Numbered from the stretch's first letter, positions 22,433-32,560 are shown. The stretch: DNA of 64,000 bases from Lampris incognitus (GCF_029633865.1 NC_079222.1:34040434-34104433); one strand, 5' to 3'. Notes: generated from the letters alone by a model not told the origin. Numbers and translations are program-made.

Positions 22433-23438
22433 GTATGTGACCCTTCAGTAAGGGTTAAACTTTTACCTCGTTCAACATGTCTGGTAGATCATCCTTTGGA
22501 TATACCCGTGAGGCTACTGCATCACATAAGTACATACAATCTTAGGAGAGAGACAAAAAAAGGGACAAATTTAGGGAAAGCAGAATTTCAGCTGTTTAAC
22601 TTTTGCATCCTTTTTGTATCCTTGACCTCATTATTAGTATTGACCTCACCTTCGCTACACCATTTGGCTTTACACGGATCATCTTGCAAATACCTCGGGA
22701 TGCATGCAGGATAGTTTCCCTCATTGTCTCCAAAGTGTCGAAGGGAACAGCACCTGACAACAAAGCAGACAAAATTCAACAAATCAAAATAAATGTTAAT
22801 TATAACGCTCATGTGGTTAAGGCACCGTCTGAGTAATCTGAGAGCAGCTGTTATTTTAGCGTTGAGGAAACCTTCCGCTTGCCTAAACGACTTGGAGCAA
22901 CCATCGTATTGAGGCTTTGAACACGCATAGCTGTCTCAGCTCCGTATTTTGTTTCACCGGGTAAGCTACTTAAGCTTAGAGTGCACAGAATTATTCCATA
23001 CCCATTAATTCCAAGACTGGGCAATTACATGGTTTGCTCGATTTAAGAGTCTCAAACACTTAACACTGATGGAAGAACTCACCCGAGCTTTCATGTCCAG
23101 TTCTCTTTGTTTCATTTTGCGGCGGACGCTGCCAAATTACACATTATTAGGTCAAAGCAGTCAAGACTGTAAGGCTCAGGGCGTGGAGGAGTTGTTTAGA
23201 TAGATTAATAAGCAGGGCGACAACTCCAGAGTGCTCAATCCTGGCTCTGTGGAACTCTGGGTAAGGACCTCTAGTGTGTGTGTGTGTGTGTGTGTGTTTG
23301 GCAGGCAGCCTGGCACAGCAGCGCCACCAAATGGTACCTGTGTACTTCAGCATAGACTTTGGGGCGTTGGGCATGTTAAGGGTTTTCACCAGCTGGTGAA
23401 ACACCTTGGCAATGGGAGGCTTCATTTCAGGCCCTGTG
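22433..23438. other. Intergenic, no gene recognised
   Basis: Short TG repeat at about 23274-23298; no coding or RNA feature supported. Open frames at 22496-22836 overlap on both strands without motifs. Confidence 0.4.
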
Positions 23439-23540
<102 letters not shown>

Positions 23541-23544
23541 TATG

Positions 23545-23789
23545 CTGGGTGGTGCGGTGGTTAGTGCAGTCGCCTCACAGCAAGAAGGTCCCGGGTTCGA
23601 GCACCAGGGTAGTCCAACCTTAGTGGGTCGTCCCGGGTCCGTCCTCTGTGTGGAGTTTGCATGTTCTCCCCGTGTCTGCGTGGGTTTCCTCCGGGGGCTC
23701 CGGTTTCCTCCCGGGGCTCCGGTTTCCTCCCACAGGCCAAAGACATTAGGTCAGGTGAATTGGCGGTACTAAATTGTCCTTAGGAATGA

Positions 23790-23824
<35 letters not shown>

Positions 23825-23968
23825 GACCCTGTGATGGCCTGGCAGCCTGTCCAGGATGTCTCTCCGCCTGCCGCCCAATGACTGCTGGGATAGGCTCCAG
23901 CATCCCCGCGACCCTGAGAGCAGGATAAGCGGTTAAGGTAACGGATGGATGGATGGATGGATGGCTAT
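23545..23968 (+). mobile_element. Full-length tRNA-head / ATGG-tail composite SINE
   Basis: Head: GGTGGTGCGGTGGTTAGTGC (A-box TGGTTAGTGCAG) and GGTCCCGGGTTCGAGC (B-box GGTTCGAGCAC, about 23595). Middle: GTGTGGAGTTTGCATGTTCT and GTGGGTTTCCTCCGGGGGCT, the well-known fish SINE core, with an internal duplication of GGGGCTCCGGTTTCCTCC at about 23695-23730. An internal (TG)n occurs at 23790-23823. Tail: ATGACTGCTGGGATAGGCTC, GACCCTGAGAGCAGGATAAG and (ATGG)n. It is the reference copy for the partial copies at 15301, 42405 and 48668. Confidence 0.85.
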
Positions 23969-24329
23969 ATATATAAACATATATATAAACACACACGTGT
24001 ACGTGTGCGTGTGACTGTGTGTACGTGTGCGTGTGCGTGTGTGCACGCACATGTGTTTCTACGTGTATCTGAGGGCCTTGAACACACTCAATGGTCAAAG
24101 CCAGAGTAACCTTGGCGAATTTAATACAGCTCTGGTGCACAGGCTCACAGTAAGGCAGGAAGCCACTCTGCGAGCCAACGGCCAGATGTGGCAGGCACTG
24201 AGGACGATGGGCAGGAACAGAATGAACAAGCACATCTGGTCATCACATGCATCACTTTGAGCCACAGTAAACTGCAGTGAGATTTATGCAACTGATAAAT
24301 GTACATTACAAACTAACTTAAAATATGCT

Positions 24330-24592
24330 GCTACTACTACTACTACTACTACTTTTGGCTGCTCCCGTTAGGGGTCGCCACAGCGGATCATCCGTTTCCA
24401 TCTCTTCCTGTCCTCTGCATCTTCCTCTGTCACACCAGCCACTTGCATGTCCTCCCTCACCACATCCATAAACCTCCTCTTTGGCCTTCCTCTTCTCCTC
24501 TTCCCTGGCAGCTCCACATTCAGCATCCTTCTCCCAACATACCCAGCATCTCTCCTCCACACACGTCCAAACCACGCCGCCCGGACGCCCTC
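24330..24592 (-). mobile_element. RTE-type LINE C-terminus with (TAG)n tail
   Basis: Minus-strand reading: AAWFGRVWRRDAGYVGRRML, ELPGKRRRGRPKRRFMDVVRED, RKRWKRMIRCGDP. The WFGHV...GRR...GKRRRGRPKRR...D segment is the C-terminal signature of BovB/RTE-like elements. The 3' end has a (TAG)n tail, seen as (CTA)n at 24330-24352. Shares its end with 21686-21775. Confidence 0.75.
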
Positions 24593-24594
24593 AG

Positions 24595-25020
24595 TATGAT
24601 GATTTTGAAGAAAAAAGTGACAATGAAAAAGTTGAAACGATTGGATTTGGTGGATCCATTCCAACCATACTCACATGAGCCCGAGTATTCCCGAGGAGGA
24701 AGTACAACAACCAAGGACCGAGAGGGAACGACTAAAGGCAAGGACCGCGCACACTACAACAGCGATTAATACGCAAGTGCAAGATAAAACTACAGCAGGC
24801 TGGTGGTGCAGCTGTGGTCATTACTCGGCAATGCTATCTGAGGGAGAATGCAGATGCTGCAGCAGGGAACGGGGCATCCGGGACCTGATATTACAGGAGG
24901 TCAGAGGTGACGAACACGACGAACCCACCTGTGTGACAAAACACCCTGACTTTGCTGAGCGGACAACATAACCGGAGTTGTCCCAGTGGGTCCACACAGC
25001 ACATTGTCTGCTGAGTAAGT
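24595..25020 (+). pseudogene. P2X7-C-terminus-like gene fragment
   Basis: Pieces in order: DDFEEKSDNEKVETIGFGGS, FQPYSHEPEYS, EEEVQQPRTERERL, then WWCSCGHYSAMLSEGECRCC, and CVTKHPDFAE. The PY.xEPEYS...E and W-C-x-C-G...M...E...CC...CxT.HP order matches the zinc-binding cytosolic C-terminal ('ballast') domain of P2X7 receptors, which in teleosts also occurs in many stand-alone, repeat-associated genes. Two single-base frame changes in C-runs (about 24660 and 24690) and stops make it non-coding as it stands. The 3' side, CTGCTGA|GTAAGT (about 25016), could be a fossil splice donor. Starts right at the end of the RTE fragment. Confidence 0.5.
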
Positions 25021-25058
25021 GACATTTATTTCTGACCATAACTGTTCCAGTTATAACC

Positions 25059-25193
25059 GTTATACTACTAATAAGACACGTTAGCCCCTAGCTAACGGGT
25101 CTGACCCTTTAGCCGAGCGGTTAGTGATGTCGCCTTGTGGTGCAGGACACCTCGTATCGAATCCCGCACCGGGCAAGAAAATAACCGGTTACA
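25059..25193 (+). repeat. Left LTR of the TRIM, with pol III-like boxes
   Basis: A-box TAGCCGAGCGG at 25110-25120 and B-box-like GTATCGAATCC at 25154-25164 (9 of 11 consensus positions) are about 44 bp apart, the distance seen in tRNA genes. GCCGAGCGGT is identical to the D-arm of tRNA-Leu, and TCGAATCCC to its T-arm. A 20-bp near-palindrome GTTAGCCCCTAGCTAAC (25080-25096) precedes the boxes. A full cloverleaf does not form convincingly. Confidence 0.65.
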
Positions 25194-25197
25194 TCGG

Positions 25198-25212
25198 TGG
25201 CAGCGGTGGGAT
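25198..25212 (+). promoter_or_regulatory. Primer-binding site, tRNA-Leu type
   Basis: TGGCAGCGGTGGGAT is the exact complement of the last 15 nucleotides of vertebrate tRNA-Leu; the next three bases (CCG against TCG) extend it to 17 of 18. The offset of 4 bp from the LTR end is in the range of other LTR elements. This match is the main reason to read the flanking repeats as LTRs rather than as tandem SINEs. Confidence 0.7.
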
Positions 25213-25297
25213 CCGGAAGTACGCAGATCCTCAGAAGTCTCTTGGGAGCGCGGGAAGAACAAAGCGCGAGGGCGTGCTTCCGGGAGAGGGTGACGAC

Positions 25298-25433
25298 TGT
25301 AAACTACTAATAAGACACGTTAGCCCCCTAGCTAACGGTTCTGACCCATTAGCCGAGCGGTTAGTGATGTCGCCTTGTGGCGCAGTACACCCCGTATCGA
25401 ATCCCGCACCGGGCAAGGAAATAACCGGTTACA
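25298..25433 (+). repeat. Right LTR of the TRIM
   Basis: Complete 136-bp copy, TGTAA...TTACA. It differs from the left LTR at roughly ten positions (for example TTCTGACCCATTAG against GTCTGACCCTTTAG), so the element is not brand new. A-box at 25350-25360; B-box-like GTATCGAATCC at 25394-25404. Confidence 0.75.
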
Positions 25434-25440
25434 CTATGGT

Positions 25441-26030
25441 AGAAATAGCCTACTTTAGTTGGTTGTTTCTCCATATTATCGGAGGGTTATTTCAAGGTTA
25501 TTACCTCGTCCGGATGCGAGAGCGCGGCATGCTAAGCTAACTGCTAGCCCATGCAGACCGGCAGTTCCGATAACACCGAGCCGAGGGCGGTCCGGCGGCG
25601 ACCTCGCCTAGCCTTGACTGGGTTTTTGGTGTCGGCGTGTGGAGTGCGGGGAGGTGCGTCGAAGGTGTCTGGCTGGCAGAGCTGGTGTTGGATCGGCCGG
25701 GTGAGCTTGGTCTGCAGCGTTCTGTGGGCCCAAGGACCACGGCCCTGACTGGAGCTGTGCCCGAAGAGGAAACAACGAAGGAGGTCCGACAGGACGCGGA
25801 AGCTAAGCTAAGCTAAGCTAAATTAAGCTAACTGCTAGCCCATGTTTGTAGACAGGCAGTTCTGACAGTCATCCTGGCTGGCGTCCATTCTCCTGGACAC
25901 GGATTTTTTTCTTCTTTCTTTTCTTTTGTTTTTCTTTTCTAGTTTAGATATATGTGTTAATTTTGATATGTGTGTTCTTGGATGTGCTTTTGCCTGGGGG
26001 AAAGGATGACAAAGTGTTTCTGATTCTGAT
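25441..26030 (+). mobile_element. Repeat with AGCTAA runs and TGATTC end, likely LINE-derived
   Basis: Contains TAAGCTAACTGCTAGCCCATG twice (about 25534 and 25824), with GGCAGTTCCGATA / GGCAGTTCTGACA after each, and ends TTTCTGATTCTGATTT, a common fish CR1/LINE 3' terminus. The centre is GC-rich (25560-25800). It looks like an internally deleted LINE or its non-autonomous derivative; the family is not resolved. Confidence 0.45.
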
Positions 26031-26792
26031 TTAACATGGGCTCCATTGCATTACTGTTGTAATTGTTGGCACAAGATCTTGTTTTGCAGCAGGCTTTTGC
26101 CCTCCTTTGTCGTCATGACCTGTGAAACGATTATGGTCATCAGCTCTGTTGTTTTCGGATCGAACTGAGGATTTCTGATGGCTTCCACCCACTAGCTACA
26201 TAACCCTGGGTCAGAGGGGGAAACTGGAATCTGTGTTCTGTTGATAATTGCATTGTTTGTACACTTCCACAACTGGGTACTGAACAGTTCCAATGCAGGC
26301 TGTAAATTAACGTTATGCACAGGCTGACTGAAATATAGCTGTTTTTATGTTTGTGTGTCAGTAGGATAGGGCTGCAACACAGATGAAAGTGAGCACCCTG
26401 CATACCAATGAATGAATCTAAACACAATCTTCCCCTTAAGTACCTGGTGCAGAAGGTCATTAAATGCAAGAATGTCAGCCATGCAGATGACAGCATGCCA
26501 GTGCAAGAAGAGACATGTATTCAGCTAACTAAATGCTTTTATTCAGGCTGCTCTAAGTCAACAAAAGCATGTACTCAGAGTATAAAAACATGACCCAGGG
26601 TATAAAAACATGACCCTGGGTAACATCATTGCAACCACTTTCCAAGTGTCATACAAAGAACAGCAACATCACCCTCAGGAATCCAGTAGAGGTTTAAATC
26701 TATTCAATGGATGTTTGATTTTCAGGTTGAAGACATTTCACCATTCACCCTGATGGATTCTTCAGTACTAACGCTGGGTGAGAAACCTCTTA
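26031..26792. other. Intergenic, no gene recognised
   Basis: An imperfect direct repeat TATAAAAACATGACCC(A/T)GGGT is present (about 26580-26620). No coding feature is supported. Confidence 0.4.
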
Positions 26793-27232
26793 TTCCCCCC
26801 CCACCTTTCCCCCTTTTTCTCCCCAATTGTACTTGGCCAATTACCCCACTCTTCCGAGCCGTCCCAGTTTCTGCTCAACCCCCTCTGCCGATCGGGAGAG
26901 GGCTGCAGACTACCACATGCCTCCTCCGATACATGTGGAGTCGCCAGCCACTTCTTTTCACCTGACAGTGAGGAATTTCACCAGGGGGACGTAGCGCATG
27001 GGAGGATCACGCTGTTCCCCCCAGTCCCCCCCACGCCCCCTAACAGGCGCCCCGTCCGACCAGAGGAGGCGCTAGTGCAGTGACCAGGACATATACCCCC
27101 ATCCCCACATTCCCACCCACAGACACGGCCAATTGTGTCTACAGGGGGTGCCTGACCAAGCCGGAGGTAACATGAGGATTCGAACCGGCGATCCCCATGC
27201 TGGTAGGCAACGGAATAGACACCCAGACGCCC
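26793..27232 (-). mobile_element. SINE, GGGCGTC-head family, full length
   Basis: Reverse-strand copy: tail CCCCAATTGTACTTGGCCAA near 26822, body CTCACTGTCAGGTGAAAAGA (reverse) near 26965, tRNA-like head ending near 27232. On its own strand the head has a B-box in GCCGGTTCGAATCC (about 27176-27189 on the forward strand) and the start TGGGTG..GG.CTATTCCGTTGCC. Confidence 0.85.
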
Positions 27233-27337
27233 AGAAACCTAATTATTTATCTCCGTGGTAGTGGCATGGCTCTCTTCAAAAATGGACGTGAGTAGGGATA
27301 GCCGTGGCGTGGCACTACCACAAAGATAAATGATAAA

Positions 27338-27583
27338 GGATGTGTCCTGGTCTCCGTACTAGCGCCTCCTCTGATTGGTCGGGATGCCAGGTCATGGGAG
27401 AGGGGGAACTTGGGGGAATAGCGTGATCCTCCCACGCGCTACAACCCCCTGGTTAAACTCCTCACTGTCAGGTGGAAAGAGGAGGCTGGTGACTCCACAT
27501 GTATCGGAGGAGGCATGTGGGAGTCTGCAGCCCTCCCCGGATCAGCAGAGGGGGTGGAGCAGCGACTAGGCCTGACTCAGGCT
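27338..27583 (+). mobile_element. SINE, GGGCGTC-head family, 5'-truncated
   Basis: Body from GTGTCCTGGTCTCCGTACTA to GGGGTGGAGCAGCGACTAGG; it lacks the tRNA-like head and the final AATTGGGGAG tail. It directly abuts the 5'-truncated Rex3 copy. Confidence 0.8.
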
Positions 27584-29135
27584 GTGTTCAGCTGGGGAGG
27601 AGAACACGTCCTCAGTAGAGAAGGTAGTGTCTGATAACTCAGGGGAAGTCCCACCCATATCCCTGGCAGAGGTGTCTGAGGTACTTAAGAAGCTCATCGG
27701 TGGCAAGGCGCCGATTGTGGATGAGATTCGCCCTGAGATGCTGAAGGCTCTGGACATTGTTAGGCTGTCTTGGCTGACACGCCTCTTCAGTGTCGCGTGG
27801 AGGTCGGGGACAGTACCTGTGGACTGGCAGACTTGGGTGATGGTTCCCATATTTTTAAAAAAGGTGTGCTCCATTGCTCAGCCTCTCTGGGAAAGTCTAC
27901 CCTCAGGTGCTGGAAAGGAAGCTCCGACTGATTGTCGAACCTCAGATCCAGGAAGAACAACGCAGATTTTGTCCTGGCTATGGAACAACAGACCAACTCA
28001 TTACCCTTGCAGAAGTGCTTCGGGAGGGGCATGGGAGTTTGATCAGCCAGTCTTCATGTGTTTTGTGGACTTGGAGAAGGCTTATGGCCGTGTTCCCCGG
28101 GGCACTCTGTGCCTGTGGGTACCGGGGCAGTTGCTACACGCCACCCAGTCCTTGTATAACCAAAATGAGAGGTGTGTCTGCGTTCTCGGCACAAAGTCAA
28201 AAAAGTTTTCGGTGGGTGTCGGACTCCCCCAAGTTGTCCCTTGTCTCCGATTCTGTTTCTGATACTCAATGACAGGATCTCAAGGCACAACCAAAGTGAG
28301 GAGTGTGTCAGTTTTGGGAACCTCAGAATTGGATCTCTGCTCTTCGCAGATGATGTGGTTTTGTTGGCTTCATCAGAATGCAACATCCAGCACGTACTGG
28401 GGTGGTTTGCAGCTGAGTGTGAAATGGCCGGGATGAGAGTCAGCGTCTCCAATCCAAGGCCATGGTTCTCTACCCGAAAATGGTGGATTGCTCCCTCTGG
28501 GTTGGAGACGAGTTGCTGCCTCAAGTGAGGGAGTTCAAGTATCTCGGGGTCTCGTTCACTAGTGAGGGTAGGATTGAGGGGAAGACTGACAGGCGGATTG
28601 GTGCAGCAGACCGCTGTGGTGAAGAGGGAGCTGAGCCGGAAGGCAAAGCTCTCAATTTACCAGTCACCCTCACCTATGATCATGAGCTTTGGGTAGTGAC
28701 TGAAAGGGTGACCTCGCTGATACAAATGGCTGAAATGAGTTTCCTCCGTAGGGTGCCTGAGCTCAGCCTTAGAGACAGGGTGAGGAGCTCGGACATCCGG
28801 AGGGAGCTCGGAGTAGAACCGCTGCTCCTTCGTGTCGAAAGGAGCCAGTTGAGGTGGTTCGAGCATCTGATTAGGATGCCTCCTGGGCACCTTCCTTTGG
28901 AGGTTTTCTGGGCACGTCCAACTGGGAGGAGACCCCGGGGTAGACCCAGAACCCGCTGGAGGGACTACATGTCCACTCTGGCCTGGGAACACCTTGGGAT
29001 CCCCCAGGAGGAGATGGAGGGCGTTGCTGGGGAGAGGGACGTCTGGAGTGCCCTAATTAGTTTGCCTCCACCGCGACCCGACCCCGGAGAAGCGGTTGAT
29101 GATGAGATGAGACGAGATATTACTATCCCCTTTTA
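27584..29135 (+). pseudogene. Rex3 (RTE-clade LINE) reverse transcriptase relic
   Basis: Reads, with at least three frame changes: SVEKVVSDNSGEVPPISLAE, GKAPIVDEIRPEMLKAL, then MCFVDLEKAYGRVPRG (block A), LLFADDVVLLAS (FADD catalytic block, about 28337-28372), [68 protein letters not shown], and [18 protein letters not shown]. The 3' end, GGTTGATGATGAGATGAGAC, carries the GATG-type tandem tail known for Rex3. 5'-truncated, not coding. Partial copies of the same family lie at 40408-40932 and 44040-44620. Confidence 0.85.
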
Positions 29136-29568
29136 AATGTTAATATTATGATGAATATATGTTTAATCATTCTTAATGCTCTTGCCATAAGGGAAAAGAT
29201 GTTCACATTGTGGACCTCTATGTTGTGCCCACCTGGAAAGACATAATTTAGACCCACTGCTTTGTTTGCCAGTAAGTTCTTTTTGTTGTGATCATACACA
29301 CATCACCCAAGAAAACACTATATTGGAACACAGACACAGAAGTGTTTCTGTATGCTGAGGTGCATTATTTTGTCCCATTATTATTAGGAAAGCTTGAGCT
29401 CCAAGGATGCCGTACTGTTACCCGCTTGCAGGCAGCAGGATGAAGCTGATCACTATCTGCTCTGTGTCCAGTGTCCCTTTATGACCTTTGTAGGTTTTTA
29501 TTTTTCAGCTCAACAGAAGGGGTTAGTGTGTTCTGTTTTCATGGATAATGACAAAATATCCTATGCAG
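29136..29568 (+). other. Flank of the Ulp1-like exons; possible zinc-finger-like exon
   Basis: About 29201-29272 can be read KRCSHCGPLCCAHLERHNLDPLL, Cys/His-rich and followed by CCAG|TAAGT. This may be a fossil exon of the same gene, but it is weak. Nothing else is recognised. Confidence 0.25.
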
Positions 29569-30302
29569 GTTAGTTTGGTAGCTGAGAGACAGATACTTTA
29601 TCTCGACTCTCTTCGCCCTGATGGTTTTGGAGATGAGGCCTACAGAACCATATTTAGGTTGACTAAAATCATTTACCGGACTTGTTCTATGGCCAAACCT
29701 GTTCTCTGGCTGCAAGTTCAACAGGGAGCCTTGTTCTCAGGCTACAGACCTGATCATTCAATTACACTTATAATTGTGTTTTCTCTGGATTGCCAGACAC
29801 ACTGCAGCCTTCATTGACCCGGGATCCTGGACTAAGAAAACAGGAAGAGACTTTGAAGTACATCTTAACTGATGGAATTGTGTAAAGCTATACAAGTAAA
29901 TATGTTAACATATTTAAACAAGCTGTCAGTTATATTTCAAGCTCGTTTAATTTCGCATGTACTTTCTATTTTACAGTATTTTCCTCAACAGACGACAGGA
30001 AGTTCCTGTGGCGTCTTCGTGCTGATGGTAGGCATGTTTGATTCCCATCTGTTACATGTAGATGTCACAGTGTGTTACAGTTTTCTTTGTATTGCAGTGT
30101 GCCCTCTGCATCTGCACCTCATCCCCACTAATATTCACAGAGGTAAGCTGTTTTTTTTATTTCCTAGTCAGTATACCATCAAATGTACTGGTAAATGTGT
30201 CCATTTTTTAATTTGACTTTTTTTTAGTGGGAAATGCCATTGTTTCGCTGGTGGTGGTGCGTTCAGCTGATGCAGATGTTTTGCATAGAAGGGTATGACT
30301 GA
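29569..30302 (+). pseudogene. Ulp1/C48 cysteine peptidase-like gene remnant, C-terminal exons
   Basis: Four exon-like blocks have matching splice signals. (1) From 29569 after CTATGCAG: VSLVAERQILYLDSLRPDGF, with the LDSL segment containing the C48 catalytic Asp. (2) 29977-30027: YFPQQTTGSSCGVFVLM, with the conserved Gln and catalytic Cys, bounded by TTACAG and GTAGGC. (3) 30098-30142: CALCICTSSPLIFTE, bounded by TTGCAG and GTAAGC. (4) 30228-30302: WEMPLFRWWWCVQLMQMFCIEG and a stop. Blocks 2-4 are in phase 0. Ulp1-like proteases remove SUMO; in fish genomes they also occur as multicopy, transposon-borne genes. The catalytic His region and the N-terminus are not found, so I call it a remnant or distant partial gene. 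Confidence 0.5.
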
Positions 30303-31529
30303 CACTACAGATACAATTCCAGTATCTTGGCTATATTAAGTCACTGTTGTCAAAATGGTACAATGGTATTCAAAGGAATGGACAGAGATGTGCCTACTGG
30401 ACAGAGGAAGCATCCCATCTCCTTCAGGGAGCCAAACTGTCACACAGCAGGAAAGTTGCGATTGACGGGGTTGAAGAGGACAATTACAGCTTAGGAGGGT
30501 CATCAGTGAACTTGTGTGTATATATATAGATACTAGTTAAAATGATAGTTGTACATGGCAAAAATAAAGGAGTGAAACCAAATGTGTCTATGTGATAGAT
30601 TCAGAAATTGTTCCTTTATTTGCATTGTACTTGTACAAACCCACACGATGTAATCTTTGCAAAGAGGAAGTGGAAAAGCACTCATTGGCACAACTGCCCC
30701 ACACCCTCCCAGGCCTCACCCTCTTCGTTCCAGTCTCCCTAATTGTCTCCCTTATCTTGGCCACGCCCCCTGCCCTAGTTTCTCTATCCCGTTTGTGTAT
30801 GTATGCGTGCTTCAGGATCGGAGGCAGGCGTAAGGCAGGCAGAGCAGAGGTCCACCACCTACATCTCAGCTACGACAATCAACCCTACTCCTTTTTTACT
30901 CAGCCCTGCCACATCCGCCTTGTCAGATTGTAGTGCCTGCTCAGTTCAATTTACGCTTCCAGCCTTTATGTTGAGACATTGCTTGTTACCCGTTTCCTCA
31001 TTTCCTCATTCGCTGACCTTGCTCTCCGTGTTTCCCACAGTCCTGACTTCTCTGTCCAGCTCCTGCCTCCAGTTGTTGGTCTGTCTCTATGGAACCCCGT
31101 TTGTCTTCCTGCTCCCCGGTTTGGTCAAGGTTCCCCTTCCCTGTGCGCTCTTGCCCTGGACCCAGTGTTCCCTGTCTGCTCCTCTACCGGCTCCTCATCT
31201 GGCCTGGCATTGAAAGACTTGTTTTACTGAAACCCTGCCTTGAGTCTGTCTGTGTCGGGCTATTGGGTTCAGCCTTGCAGCCCTGGTTAACACTCGTGGA
31301 CAGTACCACACTCTGGTAGCTTGCCACAGGTGTGAATGACTGAGAGAAAAGGGTGTGTGCCTGCTGTCTGGTCCTTGTGTCTAGCAGAAAGCAACAACTT
31401 TTTAAAAGGCCTTAAAATACAGTAGGAAAAGCAGAAGTGTTTTGCCTCATTGGTTAGTGCTAAGTGAGAAGTCTATTAGATTACATCCACTGATGCAAAC
31501 AGACAAAATCCAAACGTGACACACACACA
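30303..31529. other. Intergenic, unidentified repeat-like
   Basis: 30680-31330 is C/T-rich on the + strand, with long overlapping open frames but no domain; it resembles LTR-type or other non-autonomous repeat sequence (CTGGTTAACACTCGTGGACA). No gene supported. Confidence 0.35.
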
Positions 31530-32560
31530 CAAGGCTCCGTGCTTGGACCCCTCCTCTTTACCATCTACATGCTTCCCCTTGGTCAGATCGTCCACCGCCA
31601 CGGTTAAAGTTTCCATTACTATGCTGATGACATGCAGCTTTATCTCAGCACTAGACCACCCTCTCAGCTCCCCTCACAATCCCTTGTCAACTGCCTCCAC
31701 CAAATAAAAAATCAGGATGTCATCAAATCTACTCAAGCTAATTAGCAATAAGACTGAGCTCATGGTTGTGGCTCCCAGGGTGCCGCTCCGGAAGGTTGGA
31801 GATCTTCTTCTCAATGCCCATCCCCAGAAGTCCGCAACCTTGGTGTCATTCTGGATTCCACCCTCTCATTCCAGTCACACATCAAATCCGTCACCAAATC
31901 TGCTTTCTTTCACCTCAAAGACATCTCCAGACTCCAGACTACGCTCGGACTCCATGGCAGAGACTCTCATCCATGCCTTCCTCACTTCCTATCTGGATTA
32001 TTGCAATGGAGTCATGTCTGGGGTACCTAACAAAAACATAGACAGGCTTCAGTATGTGCAGAATTCAGCTGCCAGGTTGCTCACCCACACCAAGCCCTGG
32101 CAATACATCACTCCCACCATTGTGCACCTTCACTGGCTCCTGGTCAGATCTCGCGTTTCCTATAAAATCCTTCTGCTCACCTATAAATCCCTCCACACCC
32201 TTACCCCCCAGTACCCCCCAGTACCCATCAGACCTCCTCAACCCCTATATTCCATCCTGGAATATGTGGTGCACAGACACAGGTCTGCTTTCAATCCCCC
32301 ACACCAGCCAGCGGACTTCTGGGGAAAGAGCCTTTAGTGTGGCAGCCCCCACCGTTTGGAAGTCTGTTCCAGTAGAGATCCGCAACACTGCTTCTTTGGA
32401 CAATTTTAAAAGACTACTGACAACCTACCTTTTTACTAAGGTATGGTCTGTAGTCTTTTGATCTTTGTTTTAATCTTTTTTTGTTCTTATTTAGTGTACA
32501 GCGTCCTTGGGTTCCTTGACAGGCGCTATACAAAACTAAGTTGTTGTTGTTGTTATATGC
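31530..32560 (+). pseudogene. L2-like LINE ORF2, C-terminal half
   Basis: Readable across frames as [28 protein letters not shown] (YADD catalytic block), CHQIKNQDV, LGVILDSTLSFQSHIKSVTK, SAFFHLKDISRLQ, LIHAFLTSYLDYCNGVMSG, LQYVQNSAARLLTHTKPW, HLHWLLVRSRVSYKILLLTYK and PHTSQRTSGERAFSVAAPT. The 3' end, GGCGCTATACAAAACTAAGT plus (TTG)n at about 32520-32556, is a typical tail. 5'-truncated and frameshifted. Confidence 0.8.

Larger units (their letters stand above)
25059..25433 (+). mobile_element. Candidate TRIM: miniature LTR retrotransposon with tRNA-like LTRs
   Basis: Two direct repeats of 135 and 136 bp (25059-25193; 25298-25433) flank a 104-bp internal segment with no coding capacity. The right repeat begins TGTAAACTACTAATAAGACA and ends ATAACCGGTTACA, giving the TG...CA ends with a 5-bp inverted terminus (TGTAA/TTACA) typical of LTRs. 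Four bases inside the left repeat is TGGCAGCGGTGGGAT (25198-25212), complementary to the 3' end of vertebrate tRNA-Leu including CCA. A purine-rich GGGAGAGGG (25282-25290) lies near the right repeat. Every repeat carries an A-box and a B-box. The left repeat's first bases are degenerate and no clean target duplication was found, so the left edge may be damaged. Confidence 0.7.

Noticed and set aside
25111-25190. Functional tRNA gene
   Set aside because: A-box and B-box are present, but the acceptor and T-stems do not pair and no terminator follows; better explained as part of an LTR.
30592-31319. Overlapping 76-136 codon ORFs
   Set aside because: Three frames open at once in C/T-rich DNA, no motif in any; interpreted as repeat or non-coding.
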